In this document: piece by piece, positions 15,884-25,000 of the stretch
Layout of the letters: every line of letters starts with the position of its first letter
Numbering within the stretch: the first letter of the stretch is position 1
Assembly: GCA_030694465.1 (NCBI GenBank)
Contig: JAUXYJ010000062.1
Location: forward strand, 1-64,000
Origin: Deltaproteobacteria bacterium
Lineage (GTDB): Bacteria; Myxococcota_A; Polyangia; Polyangiales; Ga0077539
Reading direction: 5' to 3'
Length of the DNA stretch: 64,000 bases
The notes under the pieces: model-generated
The model's input: the letters and a program-made list of their open reading frames with translations, nothing else
Told to the model about the DNA's origin: nothing
Database searches by the model: none
Program-made: the position numbers and the translations under genes

Positions 15884-16415
15884 TGGGTGGACTCTCGGTC
15901 TTGTGACGCGGGCAAAGGGGTGCTGCGTCGCGGGTGGATGGGGAGGGATCAAGGGTTGCGGTGGGGCTGCCTAGGTGGCCTCGAGCCACGACGGCGATAG
16001 TCCGTCGAAGACTAACAGCAAATGCGAAGCGTGCGGGGCAGATGGGCCGTTTGCGACAATCGTGCTCAACCTGCACGGCGCCGTCTGTGTGGGTGCAGGC
16101 GGTGCACGGCGTCCCCGCGAGGCCTCTGCACGCCGCCCCGCGGAGGCTGGGAGGCCCCGCGAGGCTTCGGGCGACTGGCAACGCGGTTCCAAATGGCCCC
16201 GAGAGGCCCAAATGGCGCCGAGCACCGGTCGCATCCGGCCTTGGATGCCCGGTTTGGACCGCGAGGGCAGTCCACGAAGGCCTTCCAGGGTCAAAAACAC
16301 ACTGCCCACCGGTTAGACGGAGGCCTCTCGTGGGGTGCATGCGTGGTTGACCACCAGGCAACACTTTCCGTAACTTGGTCGAGGCCCTCGCTTGGGCCTA
16401 AGGAGAGATCAAGTG
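15884..16415. other. 532-bp divergent intergenic region, stop-poor in all six frames
   Basis: This region separates two divergent lipoprotein genes and must hold both promoters. From about 16066 to 16275 all six frames are open, so no single frame stands out. The forward frame 15975-16316 begins MASSHDGDSPSKTNSKCEAC and could encode a 113-aa peptide, but it soon becomes Arg/Pro/Ala repeats. Imperfect direct repeats are present, for example CCAAATGGCCCCGAG at about 16189 and CCAAATGGCGCCGAG at about 16209, and runs of GAGGC-rich units near 16130-16180. AAGGAG at 16400 is the RBS of the downstream gene. Confidence 0.4.
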
Positions 16416-18731
16416 ATGTGTCGCGAGTTGGCGGGATGGGTGTGGGTTGTGACCTCGCTCTTGATGCTTGGGAGTGGATGCAGGGGACCTTCACGGGAAT
16501 GCAATTCGCCCAACCTCATCTATGTCGAATCCGAGATGATGTGTATTGGCTATTGCGGCCCAAACAACAGCACCGCAATCTGCATCAGCCAGGACGGAGG
16601 CGTCGTTGAATCCGGGGTGCGCGACGCGAGCTTGGCCGAGATGGACGCACCCTCCTCGGATGCCTCAAACGACGTGCTTGTGTGTGACGAGTTGCAGTCG
16701 CGCTGCAGCGGAATGTGTGTCAACACCCAGACCGATTCACGCAACTGCGGTGCCTGCGGACGAGGATCTGCAACGGTGCTCGGAGGGACCGAGGTTTGCG
16801 TCTCGGGCATGTGTGGTGTGACCTGTAATCCAGGACGCCATCTGTGTGACAACCGCTGTGCGGAGGACACCTCGCCTGCGTCCTGTGGGACACAGTGTGT
16901 CCCCTGTCCGGCGCCGCCACTGGGCGGCATCGCGACGTGCATAAGCAGCGCATGTGGCTTCGAGTGCGCGCAAGGCTACGATCGGGTGGGAGCTGGCTGC
17001 GAGCTTAGAGTGCCTAGGCAGATTGCGCCGCTGAGCACCAGTACGGTGACCTCGCAGCGCCCTACATTGCGCTGGGCTCAGCCTGTGGGGCTCACCGAAG
17101 CTCAGGTTGAGCTGTGTCGCAATCGTGCAATGACCAGTTCGTGCCTGACGCAGCGTGCTTTGGGCAGCAGCGTGCGTCCCTCCACAACACTGAGCGCCGG
17201 GGTTTGGTATTGGCGCATGCGGGGTGTGCAAGCAGGGACCCCAGGCACCATGAGCAGCCCGGTGTGGCAGTTTCGGGTGGGCGCACGAAGCGCTCCAGTG
17301 GACGCCTCCTGGGGCACAGAAGCAGACTTCAACGGGGATGGCTTTGCGGATGTCGTGGTGGGAGCACCGGAAGCCTCCCCGGGCGGGCTGGCTCGTGCGG
17401 GGACAGTGAGCGTGTTTATGGGCAGCTCCAGCGGGATAGCGAGCACACCCAGCATGGTGTTGGAGGGAACCACAGCCGGTGGCCTCTTTGGCTTCTCAGT
17501 TGCGAGTGCCGGTGATGTGAATGGCGACGGTTTCGCGGATCTTGTTGTCGGTGCATTCGGCGCGTTTGCGGCCGGGCGCGCATTGGCTGGGACGGCAAGC
17601 GTATTTGCTGGCAGTTCCACCGGTCTTGCCTCGACTCCGATAAGCGTATTGAATGGAGTGGCATCCGGTGACCTCTTTGGCGCGTCGGTTGCGAGCGCGG
17701 GGGATGTGAATGGCGATGGTTTCGCGGATGTCCTTGTGGGGGCGTATGGCGCGGACCCAGGTGGGCGCAATGAGGCAGGGGCTGTAAGCGTGTTTGCTGG
17801 AGGTGAGACAGGCATTAGCGCAACTCCGATGGGCGTACTGAATGGCGCCGCGTCGGGGGACGCTTTTGGCGCGTCAGTCGCGAGCGCGGGAGATGTGAAT
17901 GCCGATGGCTTCACAGATGTCGTCGTGGGTGCGCTACGTGCATCTCCGGGTGGGCGCAATGAGGCAGGTTCCGTGAGTCTTTTTGAGGGCAGTCCCACTG
18001 GCATTCTGCGCACGCCGCGTCTGGTCTTACACGGCCCCGCAGCGGGGGATCTCTTTGGGGCGTCGGTCGCGAGCGCGGGGGATGTAAATGGCGATGGCTA
18101 CGCGGATCTCGTTGTGGGTGCCTCTGGCGCATCGCCGGGTGGGCGGGCACTTGCGGGGGCTGCAAGCGTCTATGCAGGCAGCCCGACCGGGCTGACTTCC
18201 ACTCCGATAAGTGTATTTGACGGAGTCGCTCCACGTGACCTCTTTGGCGCGTCGGTTGCGAGCGCGGGGGATGTGAATGGCGATGGTTTCGCGGATGTCC
18301 TTGTGGGGGCATATGGCGCGGACCCAGGTGGGCGCAATGAGGCAGGGGCTGTGAGCGTGTTTGCCGGAACTGCGACCGGACTCACTGCGACTCCATCGGT
18401 TATTCTGCAGGGAGTTGCAGCGAGTGACAACTTTGGCTTCTCGGCTGCGAGCGCGGGTGATGTGAACGGAGACGGCTTCGCGGAGATCGTTGTCGGAGCC
18501 GCTGAGGCATCCCCAGGAGGTCGCACTCGCGCAGGCACAGCGAGCCTCTTTTTGGGCATCGGGACAGGCTTCAGGGCAACACCGACTATCGTGCTGCAGG
18601 GTGCCGCAGCGGGTGATTTCTTCGGCCTATCTGTCGCGAGCGTTGTGGAGGTGTCTGCGGACGCCTTTGCTGACTCTCGCCGTAGGGGCCTCTGTTCGCA
18701 CGCAAGGGCGCTTCTCGCCATGCTGAGTTAG
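16416..18731 (+). CDS. FG-GAP repeat surface lipoprotein, 3' end frameshifted
   Basis: A 771-aa lipoprotein. AAGGAGA sits 10 bp before ATG 16416. The lipobox is LGSGC near residue 20. A Cys-rich region (residues 25-200, including SRNCGACGR and GSGCE-like segments) follows, then a beta-sandwich-like domain. From 17325 there are about 7.4 tandem FG-GAP/integrin-like units of exactly 63 residues (189 bp), each with a GDVNGDGFAD-type Ca-binding loop, predicting a seven-bladed propeller for adhesion or ligand binding. In the last unit the loop is degenerate (EVSADAFAD), and the frame departs from the family pattern after 18674. Dropping one base near 18675 restores DLAVGAS and a stop at 18726. Confidence 0.85.
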   Translation: MCRELAGWVWVVTSLLMLGSGCRGPSRECNSPNLIYVESEMMCIGYCGPNNSTAICISQDGGVVESGVRDASLAEMDAPSSDASNDVLVCDELQSRCSGMCVNTQTDSRNCGACGRGSATVLGGTEVCVSGMCGVTCNPGRHLCDNRCAEDTSPASCGTQCVPCPAPPLGGIATCISSACGFECAQGYDRVGAGCELRVPRQIAPLSTSTVTSQRPTLRWAQPVGLTEAQVELCRNRAMTSSCLTQRALGSSVRPSTTLSAGVWYWRMRGVQAGTPGTMSSPVWQFRVGARSAPVDASWGTEADFNGDGFADVVVGAPEASPGGLARAGTVSVFMGSSSGIASTPSMVLEGTTAGGLFGFSVASAGDVNGDGFADLVVGAFGAFAAGRALAGTASVFAGSSTGLASTPISVLNGVASGDLFGASVASAGDVNGDGFADVLVGAYGADPGGRNEAGAVSVFAGGETGISATPMGVLNGAASGDAFGASVASAGDVNADGFTDVVVGALRASPGGRNEAGSVSLFEGSPTGILRTPRLVLHGPAAGDLFGASVASAGDVNGDGYADLVVGASGASPGGRALAGAASVYAGSPTGLTSTPISVFDGVAPRDLFGASVASAGDVNGDGFADVLVGAYGADPGGRNEAGAVSVFAGTATGLTATPSVILQGVAASDNFGFSAASAGDVNGDGFAEIVVGAAEASPGGRTRAGTASLFLGIGTGFRATPTIVLQGAAAGDFFGLSVASVVEVSADAFADSRRRGLCSHARALLAMLS
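17325..18731 (+). repeat. 189-bp in-frame tandem repeats encoding FG-GAP blades
   Basis: Unit starts (GAY-GTG-AAT-type codons of the Ca loop) fall at 17325, 17514, 17703, 17892, 18081, 18270, 18459 and 18648, exactly 189 bp apart. Units are diverged on the whole, but 17668-17797 and 18235-18364 (three units apart) differ at only about two or three of 130 bases. That indicates a recent duplication or gene conversion within the array. Confidence 0.9.
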
Positions 18732-19023
18732 GCACTCGACGCGGCCGTAAGACCCATCGACACAGACTGCCATGCCCAGAACGAAGGCTGTTTGCGGTGT
18801 CTCAATCGACACTCGCGCAGCGCTCTGGACGCGAGTGCCCAATTGGCAGCAAAAGTTGTCATTGCGCCCGCGTCGATCGGTCTCTGCAAAGCATCGGAAC
18901 CTCTGCCTGCTATCAATGACCCAAGGGCGTATTGTTAAATCGCAGGCTTCGCGCTGTGTTCAGTTCTGAGATGAGCTAGTTCAACCGAAGCGCGGCTCTG
19001 GCGCCATCAGTCCTTCAGCGGCC
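18732..19023. other. 292-bp convergent intergenic region
   Basis: The region lies between the FG-GAP gene and topB. No convincing ORF is present. It includes a relatively AT-rich stretch around 18900-18970 (containing CTATCAATGACCC and ATTGTTAAATCG). No clear terminator hairpin was recognised. Confidence 0.4.
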
Positions 19024-21753
19024 TCAGGCCTCTTCGCGTGGCGCCGGGACAAAGACCGCTGCGCCGTCATCTCGGGTGAGGTCAAGCACGAGCTTTCCCT
19101 TGACGGGGGGGCCGTTGCCGGGGCGAAACACGCCGGTTCGTGTCCGTCCCTTGCTGACGAGCTGCTCGACCTGGCCGGCCGTGAGCTTGCGTCCGGCGAC
19201 CTCAAACCAGAGCACAAATTTGCATCCCTCACGCCATCGCGCGCAGCCCCACCCGCGGTTGCCTGTGACGAGGCTCGCGAGACCACATCGCGGGCACTGG
19301 AGGGCTTCGAGCGCGATCGATGCGGTGGCTCCTTCGGGGGATTTTTTGAGAACTTTGCTGCCCGATGGGCTCGCAACACGCTTGGGCGCCGCGGGGCTAT
19401 TGGCAGCGTCACGCGCGGTCGAGCGCTCTGCGCGGGCGCGACGCTCGGGTGCTGGCGCAGGAGCTTCGGGAGCGTCAGACGAGCCACGCGCGCCGCTGGC
19501 GAAGACAAAACTGAGCGTCCCGTCGTCGAGCAATTGCAACGCGGCCGAGAAGCTTTTGCCCGCGCGAGAGGTAAACCCGCGGAGCTCCCTCGTGCTGCGG
19601 TGTCGAAGCAAAACGGCTGCCAAATCACTCGAGATTTCTCGTTGTGCCAAGCGCTTCGGGATGCTCAATCCGCAAGGCGCGGGCCCCACCGCGCAGCCAT
19701 AATCCGCGGTGCGGTTGACCACGCTGGAGCCGCAGCGAGGGCACCTCCCGATGACCTCGGCGGTCGCGGTGGTCTCGGGCGGCTGCACCGAGAGGGGCGC
19801 CGCGCGCACGGTGTCTACGGCCTCACGGACGAAGCTCGCGATGTCGCGCATAAACGCCGCGCGGGTGTCTTCGCCGCGCTCAATCTGGTTGAGTCGCGCC
19901 TCCCACTCGCCGGTCATTTCGGCCGAGGTCAGCGCGGCGATGGGCAGGGCGTGGACGAGGCCACTTCCCAAAGGTGTCGCCACCACTACGCGCCGATCGC
20001 GCTTGATAAATCCTCGGGTAATCAGCGTCTCGATCACGTTGGCGCGTGTCGCGGGGGTGCCCAAGCCTCGGTCTCGCATGGCGTCGCGCAGGGCGTCGTC
20101 GTCGATGGTGCGACCTGCGGTCTCCATCGCGCCCAGCAGAGTGGCCTCGGAGTATCGCTGCGGTGGTCTAGTCTGCTTTTTGAGTGGTTGATACCGCGCG
20201 CTGAGCCGCTCGCCCTCGACCAAGAGCGGGAGGTCTCGCGCGCGCTCGTCGGTGTCTTCTTGCGCGTCGTCGACGTCGTCGCGGGGCTTGCGCTTGCTGG
20301 GTGCCGCGTCGTCGCGGTCGATCCCTGCGACCTGCTGCCAGCCTGCCGCGATCTTGACGCGTCCGCGCGTGACAAAGCGATCGGGGGGTGGGGGCAGGGC
20401 GTCGAGGATGGTGGGGCCGTCTGCGTTTGATTCCTGCGGTGGCGTTCGCTGTGTGGTGACAGAGACTGGCGCTCCGACGCGTACGACAATGTGGGTGTCG
20501 TCGAACTCTGCGTCTGCGCAAAACGCTGCGATAAAGCGCCTGGCGACGAGGTCAAAGAGCTTGCTCTCGTCAGGGCTGAGACCGCTGGCGGGGACGGCGC
20601 GTCCGGTGGGAATAATCGCGTGGTGATCGCTCACCTTGCCATCGTTAAAGACCCGGCGCGGAGCAGGGGGATCTGCGACGAAGGGCTGCGCAAACGCGGT
20701 GTAAACCGGGACGTTTGCGAGGGCTCGAAAGATGGTTGGGAGCTGCGGGATGGTGTCTCGTGTGAGGTACCTTGAGTCGGTCCGCGGGTAGGTCAGGAGC
20801 TTGTGTTTTTCGTAGAGGGCTTGCGCGATTTCGAGCGTGCGCGACGCGCTCAATCCGTAGCGCTTGTTTGCGGTCCGCTGGAGGCTCGTGAGGTCAAACA
20901 AGAGGGGCGGGGGTTCGCGGGTGCGTTGGGTCCGCACGGTCTCTACGACGGGCTGGGTGTCTTTCGCGCGTAGGGCCGCGGTCTCACAGCGAGAGATCAC
21001 CGCGTTGGCGAGTGACTCGTTGGCGAGCCGCGCGCCCGAGACGTGCGTCCAGAGTGCGCGAAACTGCGCAGCGCGCTGAGTGGTAAAATGTCCCTCAATT
21101 TGCAGATAATCCTTCGGAACAAACGTCGCGATCGCGTCGTCCCGGTGCACGATCAGCGCGAGGGTAGGGGTCTGCACGCGCCCGATCGAATACAGGGTTC
21201 GATCGGCGCCTTGGCGTGCGCGGGCGGTGACAGCGCGCGTCGCGTTGAGACCCACGAGCCAGTCGGCCTCGGAGCGGCATCGTGCGGCGTCCGCGAGGCG
21301 GTCGTATCGGGCGCCTGGTTCGAGCCGCGCGAAGGCCTTGGTGAGGGCCTCGTCGGTCAGGGCGTTGACCCACAGGCGCAGCATTCGAATCCGACTCCCG
21401 CTGAGCTCGTAGACGTAGCGAAAGATCAGCTCGCCTTCGCGGCCAGCGTCGCACGCGTTGACCACGCTCGCGAAGCTGTCATCGCGGAGGAGCGCGCGGA
21501 CCGCGCGAAATTGTTCAGGCGCTCCGGTTGAGATCCGCAGCTTAAATCGCTCAGGAATCATCGGGAGCGTGTCGAGGCGCCAGACCTTCCAGCGCGCGTC
21601 GTAGGCCGCGGGCTCGTCAAGCTCTACCAAGTGTCCAACGCACCAAGTGATCACGTGCGATGGGCCCTCGAAGAACGTCCGGCCCTGGGCTGCAACTCCG
21701 AGCGCGCGGGCGATGTCGCGAGCCACCGAGGGCTTCTCGGCGACGACGAGCAT
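19024..21753 (-). CDS. topB: DNA topoisomerase III (type IA)
   Basis: A 909-aa type IA topoisomerase starting at MLVVAEKPSVARDIARALGV, the canonical TOPRIM start; the frame extends upstream to 21837 but 21753 fits the family. TOPRIM acidic residues are visible in NACDAGREGELIF. The catalytic Tyr is residue 322 in LLTYPRTDSRYL. SIGRVQTPTLALIV and GTPATRANVIETL are conserved core motifs. The C-terminus has two Cys4 zinc-ribbon-like modules, CPRCGSSVV...GC and CPRCGLASLV...GCARWREGC, separated by an Ala/Pro/Arg linker. It decatenates and relaxes single-stranded-containing DNA. Longer than E. coli TopB (653 aa) because of these tail modules. Confidence 0.93.
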   Translation of the reverse strand: MLVVAEKPSVARDIARALGVAAQGRTFFEGPSHVITWCVGHLVELDEPAAYDARWKVWRLDTLPMIPERFKLRISTGAPEQFRAVRALLRDDSFASVVNACDAGREGELIFRYVYELSGSRIRMLRLWVNALTDEALTKAFARLEPGARYDRLADAARCRSEADWLVGLNATRAVTARARQGADRTLYSIGRVQTPTLALIVHRDDAIATFVPKDYLQIEGHFTTQRAAQFRALWTHVSGARLANESLANAVISRCETAALRAKDTQPVVETVRTQRTREPPPLLFDLTSLQRTANKRYGLSASRTLEIAQALYEKHKLLTYPRTDSRYLTRDTIPQLPTIFRALANVPVYTAFAQPFVADPPAPRRVFNDGKVSDHHAIIPTGRAVPASGLSPDESKLFDLVARRFIAAFCADAEFDDTHIVVRVGAPVSVTTQRTPPQESNADGPTILDALPPPPDRFVTRGRVKIAAGWQQVAGIDRDDAAPSKRKPRDDVDDAQEDTDERARDLPLLVEGERLSARYQPLKKQTRPPQRYSEATLLGAMETAGRTIDDDALRDAMRDRGLGTPATRANVIETLITRGFIKRDRRVVVATPLGSGLVHALPIAALTSAEMTGEWEARLNQIERGEDTRAAFMRDIASFVREAVDTVRAAPLSVQPPETTATAEVIGRCPRCGSSVVNRTADYGCAVGPAPCGLSIPKRLAQREISSDLAAVLLRHRSTRELRGFTSRAGKSFSAALQLLDDGTLSFVFASGARGSSDAPEAPAPAPERRARAERSTARDAANSPAAPKRVASPSGSKVLKKSPEGATASIALEALQCPRCGLASLVTGNRGWGCARWREGCKFVLWFEVAGRKLTAGQVEQLVSKGRTRTGVFRPGNGPPVKGKLVLDLTRDDGAAVFVPAPREEA

Positions 21754-22063
21754 CCGGCCCTCGCCGTGGGTTTTAGCTGCTGGGGCGCGGCTGATTGGGG
21801 GCCCACGGCGGGGGCTTGAGCGAACGTTGGATACCATGGCGCTTCGTGTTGCCCACCATAGCGTGCTCTGTGGGTGTGCCTAGGCTTGGCGCACCCGATC
21901 GTGACAGAATATGACAATTCTGAAGATTTCACGCGCGCATAAGTGTCGGTGGCGCGCTCGGTTCTTCTCTCTCGGTATCTGGACGATGTACAACGCGGGG
22001 GCGTGTCACTGCGACGCCGAGGCCTCCTGCGTAGTGCCCGCGGTGACGCCGCAACGACCCCCC
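21754..22063. promoter_or_regulatory. 310-bp divergent region with an inverted repeat
   Basis: This region separates topB from the first giant TPR gene. CAGAAT (21905-21910) and ATTCTG (21917-21922) form an inverted repeat with a 6-nt spacer in a locally AT-rich patch, a candidate operator or promoter element. No -35/-10 pair could be assigned with confidence. If the TPR gene starts at an upstream codon (21911 or 21986), the element would lie at its 5' end. Confidence 0.3.
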
Positions 22064-25000
22064 ATGAGCCAGTCGAACGACGACCCTTCTTCGGTGCACT
22101 CCATCCGCGCATCGATCTCACCACCCTCTCACTCCCACTCAATGGCCGCAGCAGGCATGGGTTCGCCGTCGTTCGCGATGGACGAAGACTCACGCGCGCT
22201 GATGCTCGCGCATGGTCAAGCGGTCGCAAAGGTCGCGCTCTCGACCACCGATCGTGCCGAGAGGGGCCTGCTGTTGACCGAGGCAGGCGAGGTCGAAGAG
22301 CGTGTGCTTGGAGACGAGCTCGCGGCAGCGAAGCACTACCTCGGCGCGGTCAACAGCTCGCCGAGATTTAGGCCGCCGCTAGACGGGCTGATTCGTTTGT
22401 ACGTCAAGCGCAAGAGCGCGAGCAATTTGCTCAAGCTCAGCGAGGCGCTCGTGCGGACCGCTTCGACGGAACGAGCCAAAGCTGAGGCGCTCTGTCTCAA
22501 AGCCGAAGTGCTTGAAGACCGAATGAACGACGAAGCCGGCGCGCGAGCGACCTACGAAGAGGCCTCGGTCGTTGAGCCCACGTATCACCGCTCATGGATC
22601 GCGCTTGAGCGCATGGGGCGACGCAGCGGCGACCTCGAGTTGGCGCAGCGCGCGCTTGCCCAGCTGGCCGCGCTGACGGTCGACCCTTCGCGCAAGAGCG
22701 CGCTGCTCTGTGAGCTCGCGCGTGACCTTGAGGCGGACGAAGGGACCCGCGAACAAGCCGCCGACGTGCTGCGCCAAGCGTGTGAGCTCCCGTCGGGCCA
22801 GTGGCGATCGCTGATTGCCTTCGAGCGCTTTGCCGAGCGCTACGGACGATTGAGTGACCTCGCGTGGGCGCTCGAGCTCCGAGCCTCGATCGCAGCGGCG
22901 GGGATCGATAGAGACGCTACCGCTGAGTCTTCGGGTGAATCTGGCGAATACTCTCTCAAGCAGCTCGCGCACGGTGACAGCGCGCGCCGGGTCGCCGCGG
23001 ATCTCTGGTCTCGCGCAGCGCGCGTGCGTGCGCTGACGGACGACGGCGCCGAGCTTGCGCTGGCCGACATTGATCACGCGATGCAGCTGGCGCCGGACGA
23101 CGTTCGCTATTGGCTTGACGCGATGTCTGTCGCAGATCGCGCAGGTCACGCGGGGCGCGCCGCCGAGGCCGCGCAGTGGCTACTCGATCACGACGCCGTG
23201 GACCCCTCGATGCGCGGGGCTCTCATGTTTCGGCTCGCTGAGGCGGCCGCGGCAGACGGAGATGGTGACCGCGCGACCTCGCTTTTGCGCGGGATCATCG
23301 CGACAGGCAACGGTGAAGACGCTGCTGCAACGGCTGCGCTCTTTGACCAGCTGCTCGCAGCAGGGGATGCGGCCGGCGCCGTCGCCGAGTACGACCGGCT
23401 CGCGCAAATCGAAAGCGGTCGCAGCCCCAAGCTTCAAGCTTCGCTCCAGCGAGCCGCCGCGACGTTGTCGCTCGCGATGCTCGGTGATCGCGACGGCGCG
23501 ATGGCTCGCTTTGCGTTGGCCGCAGACGCGGACGACAAAGACCTGCTCTCGCGTCGTGCGTGGCTGACGCTCTTGCCCGCGAGGCCCGAAGAGCCTCAGC
23601 TCCGTAGGGCGTTGGCGACGGTGGATGCGTTGTTGGCAGCCAACCCCGAGCCTGACGAGCGCGCGCGGCTGCTCTTTGAGAAGCTGCTCTTTCAGCGCGT
23701 CGGGCTGAAGCAGTCTGCCGCGAACACCGCAGAGCTTTTGGCGCGCGCGGGTGAGCCCTGGGCGCTGTCTCTCGCGATGGCGTGGCACGCGTCCGAAGGG
23801 GCCTTTGGGCACGCCGCGCGCATCGCTCAAGAGCTGCTGGCTGTCGCGGCTCCGGCGGACCGCGCGGACGTGGCTGCATGCACTGCGCGCTTGCTTTTGG
23901 CAGGTGGTGACGAAGTGCGCGCGCGCGAGGTCGCGACGTCTGCGCATCTCGAAGATCCGGCGGACGCGTTCGCTGCGACGCTCGCATTTAGGCTGGCGTT
24001 GGCCGCGCGCGAGAGCGGCGCCGCGCTGGATATTCTCGTGACTCGGTCGCTACAGCTTGGTGACGCCGAGGCCGCCGCGTGGCTCACGATGGGCGCTGTC
24101 CTGCTTGGGGCGCAGATGGCGACCGCCGAGTCGCGCAAGGCCCTTGAGGCGGCGTCTGAGCGCGACCCCGCGTCACCCGCTGTGCGTGCTGCGCTTCTCG
24201 CGACGACGCGATGGCGAGCAGACTTTGTCGTCCGCGGCCGGATGGCCAACGCCGGGCTGAGCAACCCGGACACCGGCGACGAAGAGACCGCGTTGGGCGT
24301 GCAGTATGTACTTGCACAAAAGTTTCTTGAGCACGACGCCGTGGCGGCCGAAGAGTCCATGGAAATGGTCACGCTCCGCGCCGGCCACGACTCGCTCAGC
24401 GTGGCGCTGTTGCACGCCTTGATGACTGGTTCGCGACACGGACCTGATGCGCAAGAGACCGTAAACGCGCTGCAAATGGTGCTGGGCGCGATGAGCGGCT
24501 CGGACCCTCTGCGCAACGCGTTTGAGCTCGAAGTCGCGCGGGCGTTGTCCTCGTCCGTGGATACCGCGGACCAAGCGCGAGACATGCGACAGCTCCTCGA
24601 AGAGGAGAGTGACGGCAGCGTTGCGCCTCGGTTGTTGGCGTTGCTTGATGCGATCCAGCGTGAGGACCGAAGCGACCTCAGCGTCGCGTTGAATCGTGTC
24701 GCCGAGAGCGCCGATCCTGGCAGCGCGGTCGCGCTACGGAGCGCGGGTTTGGCGAGCCTTCTTTCGCTCGGGAATGTGCGATTGGCGAGAGAATTCGCGC
24801 TTCGTTCTGCCGATAGCGTGGCCTCGGTGCTTGCGCTCTCCGAGCTGCCCGCGACGTTGGATCAAGCGGGCACCCGTGCGGTCGCGTTGAAGGCACGCGC
24901 GGAGCTCGCCGCGAGCCCTGATCAGAAGCTCATGCAGCTGCGACGTGCGGCCCTCTGGAGCTCTCTCGCCGGACGTCCCGACGAGGCCATCGCCCTCGCG

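Noticed and set aside
16022..16609. 195-aa forward reading overlapping the start of the FG-GAP gene
   Set aside because: It runs out of frame through the lipoprotein leader with no plausible RBS. The true gene has AAGGAG and a lipobox.
19534..20430. 298-aa reading opposite topB
   Set aside because: Antisense to conserved topoisomerase motifs; its composition is that of a GC-rich shadow frame.
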